Shown: positions 20,609 through 32,900 of the stretch, piece by piece
Layout of the letters: each line of letters opens with the position of its first letter
How positions within the stretch are numbered: the stretch's first letter is position 1
Assembly: GCA_951394045.1 (NCBI GenBank)
Contig: OX596000.1
Coordinates: forward strand, 1,116,001-1,180,000
Length of the DNA: 64,000 bases
Source: Nitzschia sp. DOCU1
Lineage: Eukaryota; Bacillariophyta; Bacillariophyceae; Bacillariales; Bacillariaceae
Direction: 5' to 3'
Position numbers and translations under genes: made by a program
Notes under the pieces: generated by a model
Told to the model about the DNA's origin: nothing
What the model saw: the letters and a program-made list of their open reading frames with translations, nothing else
Databases searched by the model: none

Positions 20609-22661
20609 ATTTCAATCAAAGTAGCTTCCCCCGTATCACTCAAGACAAACAAATAAATGAAAAAACGTGACACCGACTTTCTCTCGCTGTTCAAAAGGTA
20701 CGGAACGGACGAGCTGGGAACACCGGAACCGCCCCGTAAAGAATCCCAGATAATAACTCGCTTTCAACTGTTCAGTAGTCCTAGCCACTGACGGGTTCAG
20801 AAGGAAGACAAACAACTTTGTCAGAAAAGCAACTAGGAGCAGTAGAGCGGGAAGAAGCCAATCTGGATGATTTGGAATCAAATCGAACCCCGATTACGCG
20901 CCACTTAATCCCTGAACCCGTTAGCTTAACAGGTGGCTGCAATCGATTCAATCCACACTCAATCTCGCGATAGTACGGTGTAGCTAGACAGGTTGGGGGC
21001 AGATGAAGCGAAAATGTTTGATCGATTTGGGCCTTGGATCGTATCTTGTTCGATGAAGGAAGGATGAATCCACTTTAACCGCGTTCCGCGCTCGCCCTCC
21101 TAAAAGATACTACTGGAGTCTACGTGATTCTACGTGGACGTCCAATTCTGCATCGAACATCATGTACGTGTGTGTCATCAATCATCCTCGCCACAAGATT
21201 CTGTCGATCTTTTTCCTTTTAAAAAATCCGAATCCAAAGTCTTTTCCCATCACTACCTCAAACAACAACGATAACAACTAAAACCTTCAAGAATGCAGCA
21301 CTTACCCTTCCAATCGCAAGCTTGCTTTTGTTGGAAGCGCTCACTGATGTGCACCGAAAAGAGTACCAGGTACGAGAGGCGCCCAAAGGAACTTCTTGGC
21401 GTTGATCGCCGACCACCATGATGTGTCTCGTTCCGTCCCGCCGCGCCGCTGGGTCTTTGCCTCCATCATGTGTGTTTGTCCGTTTGGCAGACTTATTAAA
21501 ATAGCCGAACGGAAACCAGCGACACTTCTATTTAAGGGTCACCAATGCCTTTCGATACATTAGTTGGTTGAATTGCGTCACACGTGACATTTATGATTTC
21601 ATCCTTTCTTTGTCAACGTAGATTGGATAAAATTTTACGCGTCATGTCTGTCCATCCACCAGTTTTTGGTCCATCTGATCGAGTAGGGTGATGTCATTCA
21701 TTCATCCAGCAGTGACAAAGGAACTCGAGGCAGTCTGAAGCTAAGTATTGAGGTGTGCCAAACCGAGACCATTCTCTTATAGGATAACGTACTCATAGTA
21801 TTAAGTTTCTGCTGAACTAGAGTCAACTATCATCTTCCACTAGTGAGACTTTCTTACTTGAGAGCAGTCCAGCACCACGACGCCGCGGCCGCAGCAGCAG
21901 GTCCTGCTACATAATTTGATTATACCTCTCACCTCATTCAATCTTGCTACTTACTATTCTTATTACTAGGAAGGATATATTCCTGCCTCGGAGTTATTGT
22001 CTTGCTGCAAGCTGGGAGGACGCACAGATGCAGCACGCAGGACTTCGATGGTTCCAAACGGTAGCTACTACGACGACCAGCACCAGCAGAAGCCCCCTCA
22101 AACCGACGATCCTGACACCACCACACGAATTATACACGATCGACTCCTACCGGTAGCTAGGCATGTTCGAATGTGTAGTTTTGCCAGCAGCAGAAGGTCG
22201 GAAAGCCAAAGAACATCGCTGCGAATGATAGCTGCCCTGTCGGCTGTCGGTGGCATTCGGATGCATCTCTTTGGTGCGCGTGCTCCATGTGTGACGTTCG
22301 TTGCTGGCAATTGTGTGCGATGGGCCATCCGGTATTCAACTCTGACGTCATAGTGGATTGTGGACCCACGACACACGCAGATCTGGCCAATCAGATCTCC
22401 CAGGTTTATTCGAACGTGTCCGTAGGGGCATAGGATCTGTCAACAACGCTTTCTCTCGAGGGTCGATCGTGGCGTGCGTTGCATGGCGCACCATGCCATC
22501 TTCGAAAAGAGATCACAACGTGTCAGACAAAAGGACAGCACTCTTTTCTTCCATTTCTACCGTCATTGCATTGCCAGAGCAAATAGATCTCCATAGAGGA
22601 AGGAACCTGGATCTTTTGTCTCCCTTTGTCTCTCTCATAATACAGAGAAGAGCTAACAACA
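20609..22661. other. Long intergenic interval between divergent genes
   Basis: Two kilobases separate the Myb-HDAC start (minus) from the first MLO-like start (plus) and probably carry both promoters. A consensus donor on the minus strand near 21310 (GGAAGG then GTAAGTGC) hints at a 5' UTR intron for the Myb-HDAC gene, but no matching acceptor could be confirmed. Small ORFs (such as 20636-20881 minus) lack support. Confidence 0.4.
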
Positions 22662-25600
22662 ATGTCGTACGGCAATTCCTGGCACGATGCGCTCTATCAC
22701 GATCGATGGTTGGCGGGAACGAACGAAAGCGACTATGGAAGCAGCAGCAGCAGCAGCAGCTATGGCTATGAAAGCGGCGGCTATGACGCCTATGGCAAAA
22801 AGGAGGAAGAACCACTGGATTATTCCGTGCTGAGTGTAGCTGTCATGACATTGGCGCTTATTTTGTTTGTGGAAGTGATTCGACATCGATTAGATCATGA
22901 AGCAGAGCATCGCCCGTTTTTCAAAGCGGTCTTGGAAGTCACCTACAGCGAATGTAAGTCCAGCAAAGAAGGGAGTACGGCAAGCATCCTCTGTACAGGT
23001 CTCTAACCCCCCTGTCTCTACACATCTTGTAGTGGCTACACTTGGACTAGTGGAATTATTTGTATTTTTGCTGCTGCGATATTACGAATTGAGAAACAAG
23101 GAACGAAAAGAAATCTTTGCGGAAGTCCACTTTGCCTTGTTCTATACGGCAATTTTCAACGCCTTTCAATGTGTTTTGTGTGCCTTTGCGACACGGCGAG
23201 CCTCGGATAAGCTATGGGTCCAGACGGAACATTTAGAGTTGGATCACTATGTGGAGATTCGAGAAGAATTTGAGCGCATTTCGTATGACTATCATTTGCA
23301 ACGCGGATCCTTGGATGAAAATGGCAAGCCGCAGCCGACAAGCACGTATGGTTTTAAGGCTTGGTGGACAAACATGTGGGCGTCTATTAAGAACCCAGGA
23401 TTACGAAGTCGATACCTGGAACTGCTTGTCCAAGTCCGATTTCATGAGTTACGGATTCATTTTTTGGAGAACAATAAATTGCCACTGACGTTGAAAGTCT
23501 CCGACTATCTCAAACGATCCGAAGACTCTGTCTTGATGCAAATGGTGCACGTGTCTGGCACAGCCTGGATCCTCCTGACAGGAGGATTCAACGGGGTCTA
23601 CTTCTTCATGGGCATTGTCGCGAATCAAACCGGCAATGCACAAGTGGTTGGAACTGCCATGATGGCCATTTTCTTTTCCATGCTGATCCTTTTCATCTTT
23701 GTTTGTATAGTTCTCTATGCAAAGATGACAAACATCTTTCAAAACATTTTGTGAGTACAACAAACAGTCTTGAGAGTGGTGAAACATTCGGGCAGCAGTA
23801 TACTAACAGAATTTACCTCCGTTTCTGATTCCTGCTTTCAGAGAGATGAAACATATTTCCGAATCCGATCACGAAGTGGGAGCCCGACAGCAACAAAACC
23901 TGTTTTGGTTCAACGAACCACAGCTAGTCATTTCCATTATTCAATCCATGCAGTTCGGATACGCTATTGCCTTGTCGATTGTCATCATGTTCTGGACAGA
24001 CCTGGGAGAAGTGGAACCTTACTACTACCTGCTGATAACATTGGCTTGCTACGGGATCTTTGTCTCTGTCTTGGCCCATGTCTTGCCGCAATTCACCTTG
24101 TGTACGTCTTTGGGACATTTGGTCAATAAAGAGCGTTTGAATGAAACTCTGGCGATGCATCGTCTCCACGAAGCCCAAAGGCGGCAAAAACGCAGGCTGG
24201 TGCAGCTGACATTTGGAGAAAACTTGGACGACTGTATTATTATTGGCGCGCCAGGGGCAACTCACGATTCTTCTTCCAATCAAAACAAGACCACGACTGT
24301 TGTCCTCGAGATGGATCCAAAGACTAGTACACAGCTCCTCGGCGGTACTGCTACAAATTCGCTCCCTCCTGGCGGCATGACAGTCCAAACGTCCGTTTTG
24401 GGATCCGGGTCATCCATTCCATCTATATCTATATCCGACCCCGATTTGCTCTTGAGGAAAGTCTCGTCCTTGGAGAACATTCCTTTCTTGGGGCAGTCGA
24501 AAACATCGTTGAACAGTAGTTCCTCCGACCTTCTTGCGAACCATGACGCCTCCAACTCGACTCTGCTGGCTTCGTTGGTCAAAATGGACACTTCGCAGCT
24601 TCGACAGCAGCTGCCCGAAGAAAGCCAAACGCGCATGGCTCAACGCGAGCAACGGCTTGCGAGTCGTCGCGGAAACCGCAAGAAAGCAGTGTCCGATGGA
24701 GTCCAAATGATGCGTAGTATGACGACGCGAAGTACGCCGGGACCAGCCACGGAAGCGTCGGCCTCGAGCATTTTTGGCAAGAAGCCCACCCCGTCTCTGC
24801 TGCCTGAGGGTAGCACTGCAGTTGTTTCGACGTCGACTCCTTTACGAGCGACATCCAAGGACGATGGTGAAGTCGCACGGCAAGAACGGGCCGCACGCAT
24901 GGCCAATCGAAAAGCCAATCGCAAGAAGGCAGTATCGGCTTCTAGTGTCATTCAAGCTTGGCAAAGTGTCGATGATTCTACTAGCACATCCAAAATTCCC
25001 CCATCCTTGTCGAAAAATACTGAAAAATCGGCAGGCGAAAGCACACGCCACAGACGCAAAAAATCTTCCTCGGAATCAGAAGTCATTCAAGCCTGGAAGC
25101 AGCATGGCAGCAGTACTGCGTCCACGGTTCACACTGAGGGCCCCAAGTTTACCCTCAAGAATCAAATCAATGAGAAAACAACGGATGACCCAGCAGAGCT
25201 CCATCGTCGTCTGAAAAACGAACGCTTGAGCAGGCACCATAACCGCCGCAAGTCTGTGTCAGCGTCGGCTGTCATTCAGTCATGGAAAGACCATTCGATC
25301 GAAGATCCTGTGAGAGACGAGCCCCATTCAGGAAACGAGGATCTTGGCCTGCCGTTGGGCGACGAGGATACTGCAGTACTTTCCAAAACAGGGCTACCAG
25401 TTGAGGTTGCGATGAGAGAGTCGGACAGGGGTTTGCACAACATCACCGAAGGGGTCGCTACTATGTCCGCCCCCACTGATATTGTTCACGTGGCCCTGAC
25501 TGGAGATGAACCAGCTCATATGGTTGGTGATCAAGTGACTGTGGTGGACCTTGCCGATGCCAAGCTCGTTCCATCAGAGAACGAGAAGTCACCTAACAAG

Positions 25601-28384
25601 AAATCTGTGGGCTTTTCGTCGTTGGACGATTTCGACACCAATAGCCTTACTGATGTCAAAAAGTCGCATACGGACGATGACTCGACCGTGGATACAGGCA
25701 AGTCTGTAGGAGAGCTGAGCGACGTGGCTGAGATTACACGGGACGAGTTTGAGACTTTGCGATCTCATAATTGGGAGGAACCATGGCATGTCAAGTTGCA
25801 ACAGCGACTGGCACCAACAACTATCAAGAAATCGCTGCGAGACTTTTTCATGAGCGATCAATATCCTCTCCTCAGTCACGTATTCGGATCCATTGTTGTC
25901 TTCTTTTTGGTTGGAATGCGCCTTGAAGCTTTCAACGCTGTCACTGGCGCCTATGACTCCAGTGACAACACCTGGGAGCTAAAAATGAATGTTGACTTTT
26001 GGTGGCAAACAACCTGGTACCTCCTCTTTATGTTGATGTCGGGCCTTGTTGTTTGGGCAGTGCCTACCTCAGAAAAGAGTGTTTACGAAAAACGATTATT
26101 GGTCGGTGCCGTCATTGATCTTTTTCTATCGTTGCTTTGTCTGTCGCTACTTTTTGCGGCAGACGCGCAAAGGTGCTGCGACGACGAAGACACCTACGAT
26201 GAATACGGCCAGCGGCTTCTTAGGCTACTTGCTCGTGTTGTAAACGGAGCAGAGTCCGATGCATCAGATGGATCGGACACTGCCGAAAGTTCCTACGGAA
26301 ACGCAACGTATGGATCGGACTATGGCGCAGATGCCAATGGGAACGCAACCGACTACGGGTACGATGAAGCGCCGTATGGATCAGTCGAGAGTGACCTCTT
26401 CGACAATATTTACCTGCAGTGCTGTCCATTTTGGGGTTCCCGTACGTATGGTGGATATGGCAATATTGAGCCTTTCACAGCCTTGATTGGTTTGCGTGTT
26501 CTTCGATTTTGGGCGTCGAAGTACCTCGTGAGTCTTCTAGAGATGGACGTGAATAAAAAGGAAGGCGGTTCCCACTCGAGCACCGACCAAGAACACAGCA
26601 GCGGGGAACAAGACCACCATGGGGACGGCGGGCATGGCCACGGTCATGGTCACGGCAGCGACCGAGGTACTGCCGTCGAGCTATGGCAGCGCGCCCTCGG
26701 CAAGTACCCACATATCGTCGAAACTTACGGCCAATTCAGCGGAGAACTTTTCCAGGCTATGCTTGGATTGGATATTATCGATGATGCCAACCAAGACTCG
26801 CACAAGCCCGCTCTGTCATTCAAACATCCCATCTCGCCTACCACGAGCGCGAGGGACTTGCCTGCGCTCACAGATGGCGAGAAGCAAGGGACGACGAATG
26901 GTTCGTCCAACCCCCACTACAAACTGCATGGAGATCAATACTCGACGCTCTCGGCCGAATGTCAAGGAATTATCCTCGCTGGTAAGCTGGGCAAGCCTGT
27001 TAAGTCCATGGGTAACTTCCTGCCACATTCTGCAAGTGGAGGCAGCCTTCCGACGCTTCTTGAAGAATCCAGGTTCGAAGGCGACCATTCTCCAGCAAAA
27101 CCGTCTACTCCTGCGAACTTGGAGTTTGAAGTCGACGACGATCTCTTGGCAAAGGAGCAAGACGCTGATTCGGAGTTCATTGCGCCGAACGCTCGCTTAG
27201 TCCGCAGCATGCGTCGATGTGACCGCCGTTTATACCCGCTTCTGAAGGAGTGGTTGACGGTGGATGTCGTCATGACAGAATACGAAATCGTGTACTTTGA
27301 AGTTGAGGAGGACAGCTTGGAGACTTTGACCGATGAGGTTCGTAAGCAGAGGGAGGCTCTTCGACTCGCATTGCAAGCTACGAAGGGAGGAATGGGACTT
27401 CGTCTCATGGACGTGGCCGCCGGGCGCAAGGTGGTTGGCCATTTGGACCTTTCCGACGTAACGAAAGTCCACGTCGAACGCGACATGCCGCTTTCGGATG
27501 TAAGCCACTTGGAACAAAATGAGAGAGGAATTGTGGATGTCCAAAGTCAGTTGCCTTCTGAATACTGGCAAAAGCCATCCCACATCGAAATCCACACCCA
27601 GTCCAGAACATTGCGTTGGGCCAAGGAGAAAGAAGACCGCCTCAAACTTGTTTCTATCCATGGGACTTTGCTGCTGCGTTTCTTTTCGGATCTGAACGAT
27701 GTCGAGGCGCACCATGAGGCCTCTCTCGCCGAAGACGAGCTCATGGGTGCTCTGAAGAAAAACATAGCATTTCAATGGGCACAAACAGTGGCGCATATAT
27801 GCGGAACGGATCAGTTGAAGCAACCGTTGCCTCATTTTGGCGCTGGCGATAGCGAGGAACTTCGTGACTATCTTGAAGTCATCCATCACAAGACGGAAGA
27901 AACAAGGATGCATCGACGCGTCAGGAGCAGTGTCGTCCTTGGGGAGCTTGCTCATGGCGATCATTCTTCCACCAATGAAGGCGCCGTAGTGCCGATTTAT
28001 CGACGCGTCAGAAGCAGTCTCTTCCTCGGGGAACTTGCTCATGGCGATCATGCTTCCGCAAACGAAGGTGCCGCAATGCCAGGCTCTCAAATACCAAAAC
28101 CAAAGTTTCGGTATTCCAAATCCTTTGGTAGCGACCACGCAGCCACCTTGCCACCCACCAACGAAAGTGCCGTAATGCCAAGCCATCAAATTCCAAAACC
28201 AACCTTTCGATATTCGAAGTCCTTCGGCGACGAAAGAGTCGGAGCTGGCAGCTTCCGTTTATTCCGGCGATCCAGCTCTTCTGGCGAGCATGACGCGAAC
28301 AGACCTCGAGCTAGTAATGACGATAATGCCTTGGACGATGTCGAAGTCGGAAAAGACGAAAAAAGCCCCGCAGAGGTACATTGA
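22662..28384 (+). CDS. MLO-like seven-helix membrane protein with giant C-terminal extension, copy 1
   Basis: Three exons, 22662-22953, 23033-23750 and 23842-28384; intron phases 1 and 2 match and give 1,850 residues from ATG 22662. The first 460 residues follow the plan of plant MLO proteins: a first helix pair around HRPFFKAVLEVTYSE, HFALFYTAIFNAFQCVLCAF, a cytosolic block with VRFHELRIHFLENN and SDYLKRSEDSV, a double helix, then LFWFNEPQLVISIIQSMQFGY and LPQFTLCTSLGHLV. MLO proteins are calmodulin-linked calcium channels in plants. Next comes a disordered region (about 600-820) with four Arg/Lys-Ser repeats, a second set of three or four helices (about 1010-1190) with Tyr/Asn-rich loop, a His-rich run (HGHGHGHG, about 1263), and a conserved globular C-terminus (about 1450-1690; LVRSMRRCDRRLYPLLKEW, GRKVVG, HICGTDQL) of unknown fold. 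A channel or signalling role is inferred from MLO; the extension is uncharacterised. Confidence 0.65.
24661..25296 (+). repeat. Four degenerate basic-Ser repeats in MLO-like copy 1
   Basis: Motifs at about residues 610, 690, 740 and 802 follow the pattern N-R-K/R-K-(A/S)-V/S-S, mostly followed by (V)IQ(A/S)W: GNRKKAVSDG, ANRKKAVSASSVIQAW, RRKKSSSESEVIQAW and NRRKSVSASAVIQSW. The Arg-Lys-x-Ser core looks like a basophilic kinase site, and I-Q-x-W may be a short helical contact. The second MLO-like copy lacks this entire block. Confidence 0.65.
27900..28232 (+). repeat. C-terminal internal duplications in MLO-like copy 1
   Basis: RRVRSS, LGELAHGDH and NEGA repeat in two consecutive units of about 92 bp (near 27910 and 28002). 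A second pair follows, each ending in IPKP(K/T)FRYSKSFG (near 28090 and 28190). Both duplications keep the frame. Confidence 0.75.
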
Positions 28385-28448
28385 ATGCATAGTTGGCCTA
28401 ACGGACTTTAAAGATACGCTATATGTACCTACTGACATTCAAACCCAA

Positions 28449-29495
28449 TCAAACTTCTTGAAGGACCGCATATCCGATGCCAGAGAAAGAATCCTGCGAC
28501 AAGTGGTTCCAGCTAGCCGGGAAGTCGTGATCCTGCCGACGAGCCTTGAAGACAGCAAGGGACTTGGAGGCGACTAGCAGCTTCTTCAAAGCCTCCGAAC
28601 ACCCGCCATTGGTCTTATCATCTATTTCCCACGGATCTTGACATTCATGCAAAAGATACAAATCAAGGTCAGCCTCTTCAAGCCAGCCCTCTGGAGTCGA
28701 ACCGGATGAGAAAACAATCAGTTCATCGTAGCGAAACCTGGCACTTTCGGTTTTCATTTCTTCGCCGACCTGGCCAATTTCATCATCTCCCAAATACAAG
28801 CTGACAGTGCTACCGGTTCCCGATGCATTGGGATCCAGGCATTTGATTGGTTCTTCATTTTCACCACTTGCAACGGGGCAGGTTTCGAACATCCGAAGTC
28901 GCTTGGAGGTTCGACGGCCACTCGAAGATTTCATGTTGACTTCCATCAATGCGACAAGGGATTTAGTTTCCGGATCAAAGCACAACTGAGCATATGGAAA
29001 GCACGTCGGCTCAAGTGGACTCGGACTTTCCATTGTAGCCTCATCAGCAAGCTCTTCATCTATGGTCTTTTCATCTTCCGTGGGGACAGACCAGAAAGAT
29101 CCGATTGACGATGACGATACCTCCTCCGTATCACTGTGGGTAGAGATTTCCGAGGCAGTTAGAGAAGATGCGGAGTTAAGAAGTTCGCCTCCATGATTGG
29201 TCAAAAGTATAAAGCTCGATTGTTTCTTCCCAACTTTTGCAAGCTGCAGCTCCACGGGCTTTGCCGTTGCGACCTCCATCGCGGTATTTTCTTCCCTATC
29301 GTCGTCGTGTCCCTCACTCTTAAATGAGGGCGACATCATTTCATTTTGTGCCATTTCCAACATCGTTCTGCTTAAAATAAGTGGGAACGCAAGACGATAC
29401 TGATTGTCTCGTCGCAGGGTTGGATCCCATGGGGCTCGAACGGGCCTTGCGGAGTTGTAGTCGTTGCCGGGGAAGAACGGATTGGAGGGCATCAT
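28449..29495 (-). CDS. Uncharacterised acidic protein between the MLO-like paralogues
   Basis: A 348-residue protein with tandem ATG codons at its start (29493-29495 and next). The stop is only 64 bp from the convergent stop of MLO-like copy 1. The N-terminal third is Ser/Asp/Glu-rich and low complexity. The C-terminal part is more globular: TCFPYAQLCFDPETKSLVAL, SLYLGDDEIGQVGEE, RYDELIVFSSG, EGWLEEADLDLYLLHECQDPWE and KKLLVASKSLAVF. No membrane helix or signal peptide is seen, and I do not recognise the family. It shares a 424-bp divergent upstream region with MLO-like copy 2, so the two may be co-regulated, but that is inference. Confidence 0.6.
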   Translation of the reverse strand: MMPSNPFFPGNDYNSARPVRAPWDPTLRRDNQYRLAFPLILSRTMLEMAQNEMMSPSFKSEGHDDDREENTAMEVATAKPVELQLAKVGKKQSSFILLTNHGGELLNSASSLTASEISTHSDTEEVSSSSIGSFWSVPTEDEKTIDEELADEATMESPSPLEPTCFPYAQLCFDPETKSLVALMEVNMKSSSGRRTSKRLRMFETCPVASGENEEPIKCLDPNASGTGSTVSLYLGDDEIGQVGEEMKTESARFRYDELIVFSSGSTPEGWLEEADLDLYLLHECQDPWEIDDKTNGGCSEALKKLLVASKSLAVFKARRQDHDFPASWNHLSQDSFSGIGYAVLQEV

Positions 29496-29919
29496 CGTGG
29501 AAAATCGTGCACGAAAGAAATTTGTAGATCGTGATGTTGTGGCAATCGAGTCATGGTGTTGGCTGGCTCGGAGTTGCGCGAAGATTTCACCGAGTTAGAC
29601 TTTAATTGTATATTCGTTGTTAAATATTCATATGAAAAATTTGCACGTCCCGATCAGCGCAACGGTCGAACCGCGCTCGGCGAGCTAGGCGAACGAGCGT
29701 GCATAGCTTTTGCTTTGCTTTGCGACATCTCTTTTTGACTTTCGTTTCGTTTGTGGGCACGTGATCGATCCAACTGCTATCTATGCCGAGCGCATGCCAA
29801 CGAGACCTTTTGCAACATGTGTCGACAAAAATCGTATATCTTTAACCAGTGAGAATCTAAATCTTGAAGGCTGCTTCTATCTTGGAAGAAATTTCCAGAA
29901 CAAATACACTACACCCCCG
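29496..29919. promoter_or_regulatory. Divergent promoter region
   Basis: 424 bp between two divergent start codons (29495 minus, 29920 plus). It contains AT-rich stretches near 29600-29640. No specific element could be assigned. Confidence 0.4.
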
Positions 29920-32900
29920 ATGGCTCCGTCCACCATCACATCTTCCTGGCAACAAGATGTGCGAGATGATTCGTTTGGGGGGCATCATCAGAATGCGTTG
30001 GGTCGTCGGCTGTCTGATCACGGAAGCCATGGCGAGGAAGTGCCACTGGACTACTCTGTGCTCAAAGTCGGCGTTACGACACTTGGTCTGATTTTGTTCG
30101 TCGAAGTGCTTCGGCATCGATTGGAAAATTATGCAGCGCATCGGCCCTTTTTCAAAGCGGTACTAGAAGTGACTTGCACCGAATGTACCTACTAGCGACA
30201 GCCAAGAATGAAGAGCAACGTCGCTCCGTGCTGAAACTTGCCACTTGCTCAACATCCCTGTTCGCTCTTTAGTGGCTACGCTTGGACTTGTGGAACTATG
30301 TGTCTTCCTACTAATGAGATATTATGGGATGGAATACTCGGAACGCGAAGAAATCTTTGCAGAAGTGCACTTTGCCTTATTCTACACCGCCATTTTCAAT
30401 GCATTTCAAAGCGTTTTGTGTGCCTTTGCGACGCGGCAGGCCTCTGCTCGTGTATGGGTTCGGACTGAACATTTGGAGCTCGATCACTACGTAGAGATTC
30501 GCGAAGAATTCGATCGAGTTTCGCATGAATATCATTTGCAACGCGGAACTTGGAACGAGGATGGCAAGTCGTATCCGAGCAGTGTCTTTCAAGATTGGAC
30601 AGCAAACGTCTGGGCGTCCATTCGAAATCCCGGATTGAAACATCGTTATTTCGAGCTACTAGTACAGGTCCGGTTTCATCAACTACGGATTCAGTTTCTG
30701 GAGAAAAATCAATTACCCCTAACGTTGAAAGTGTCAGATTATCTCAAGAGTTCTGAAGAGTCTGTCTTGACGAGTATGGTGCACGTCTCTGGCACGGCTT
30801 GGCTCATGCTGACGGGCGGATTCAACTTGGTCTACTTCGTCATGGGCATCGTCGCCAACCGAACAGGTGATGCACAAGTTGTTGGAACTGCGATGATGGC
30901 CATTTTCTTTTCCATGCTGATTCTTTTCATCGTCATCTGTGTCTCCCTCTACGTGAAGATGAGCACCATTTTTGAAACAGTTTTGTAAGTACCATCAAGC
31001 CTGGATTGTCAAAAGCTTAGGCAGCTTTCTTACAATTTCATCTTTGTGTACTCCACAGAGAAATGAAGGACAGTTCTGAATCAAATCACGAAGTGGGGGC
31101 CGAGCAGCAACGAAATCTCTTCTGGTTCCATGAACCACAACTTGTGATTTCAATGATTCAATCAATGCAGTTCGGATACGCCATTGCCTTGTCGCTTGTC
31201 ATTATGTTCTGGGAAGACCTTGGAGTAGTGCAACCTCTTTACCACCTGTTGACAACTTTGGCTTGCTACACGATCTTTGTTTACGTCTTGGCCAAGGTCT
31301 TGCCTCAATTCACCTTGTGCACGTCTTTGGGACATTTGGTAAACAAGGATCGTTTGAATGAAACACTCGGCATGTATCGCATCAAGGAAGCCCAACGACA
31401 CCAGAAATGTTTTAAAGTAGAGCGTAAATCTGGAGGAGACTTGGAGGATTGGATCATTGGCATGACCGCGGAGGATGAGTTTCAAGAAATAGTACCCGTG
31501 GCTGCAAAGACGGATCCGAAAATCAATGACAGCTCTATGCCACCATTCGGAGGAAGCGCGGCAGCTCAATCGTCCATGTCGCAACTGCTGTCGCTTGGTC
31601 TACGCACAAACAATTCGGAACAAGGTGAACTTTCCTTGACGCAAGTTTCATCCACACAATTTGTCGGCGCCGGTATGAATGACGACTCGACCCTGCTAGC
31701 CGAATTCGTAAAAATGGATACTTCTCAGCTCCGACAGCAGTTGTCGGAGCACAGCCAAACTAGAATCGTTGAACGTCCTTTCAATCTTCTCGGTTCGGTC
31801 AATATCGAACGCAAGCATCAAACGCCTGACGTGGATCGGGAAGATATCAATTTTCTTCTGAAGGAAAGGGGTACTGAAACGAAAGTTTTTACGTTGCCGC
31901 AAGCAAGACGAAGCTCAAAACCTAGTTGATGAAGTTCTGAAGACCTATGCAGATGATGATTCCACTGCGGACACGGAAAGATCCTTCGGAGATCTGAGCG
32001 AGGTGGCCGGCTCGCCCTCCCTCCAGATGCAAGGGCAGCATACGACTGCCAAGAATGATCTGCATGATTTTTTTGTTAGCACGCACTACCCCCTCACCAG
32101 CCATGTATTTGGGACAAGTGTTATCTTCTTTTTGATTGGAATGCGCCTCGAAATTTTCAATTCAGTGACCGGCATTTTCGATCAGAGCACCAACACTTGG
32201 GAAATGAGCTTGCATCAAGCATTCTGGTTGCAAGCGATCTGGTACTTGATGTTCATGTTGGTGTCATTACTTGCAGTATGGGCCGTTTCCTCGTCGGGCG
32301 AATGCATGTCTGTCCACGAGAAGCGAGTATTTACCGCGGCAGTCATGGATCTTTTCTTATCAACATTGTGTCTGGCTTTATTATTGGCGGCAGAAGTACA
32401 GAGATGCTGCCACGACGAGAACTCCTTAGAGAATGAATACGGTCGCCGAGTATTTCGCTTGTTGTCTCATTCTCAAGCAGATTCCTATGCATCATCCGAG
32501 GAGATTGCTAACGGTTACGACGACGTGTACTTTCAGTGCTGTCCACCTTTAGGCTACCGTACCTTCGGGGGATATGGCCTTATTGAACCCTGCACAGCTT
32601 GATCGGATTGCGTGTCTTGCGATTCTGGGCCGCAAAGTATGTTGTAAATCTGATCACAGGGGGAGCGAAGAAGACGAGAGTTTTCTCTCATAGTGGCACA
32701 AAGAAGGAACACAGCAGCAGCAAGCATAACAGCGGCCGAGGTACTGTTGTGGAGTTATGGCAACGCGCCTTGAAAACGTACCCGCAAATTGTGACAGAAT
32801 ATGGCCAGTTCAGCGGAGAACTCTTACAGGCTATGCTTGGATTGGAAATCCACCAAGATGACAAACTTGTCTTGTACCTCCCTTCAATTGGGGCTGAGAG

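Noticed and set aside
20636..20881. Minus-strand ORF with a hydrophobic N-terminus
   Set aside because: Only 81 codons, directly upstream of the Myb-HDAC start and more likely 5' UTR.
26619..27200. Plus-strand ORF of 193 codons in another frame of MLO-like copy 1
   Set aside because: It overlaps the conserved frame and is not preserved in copy 2.
27230..28189. Minus-strand ORF of about 319 codons
   Set aside because: It lies entirely opposite the conserved C-terminal domain of MLO-like copy 1 and has no protein character of its own.
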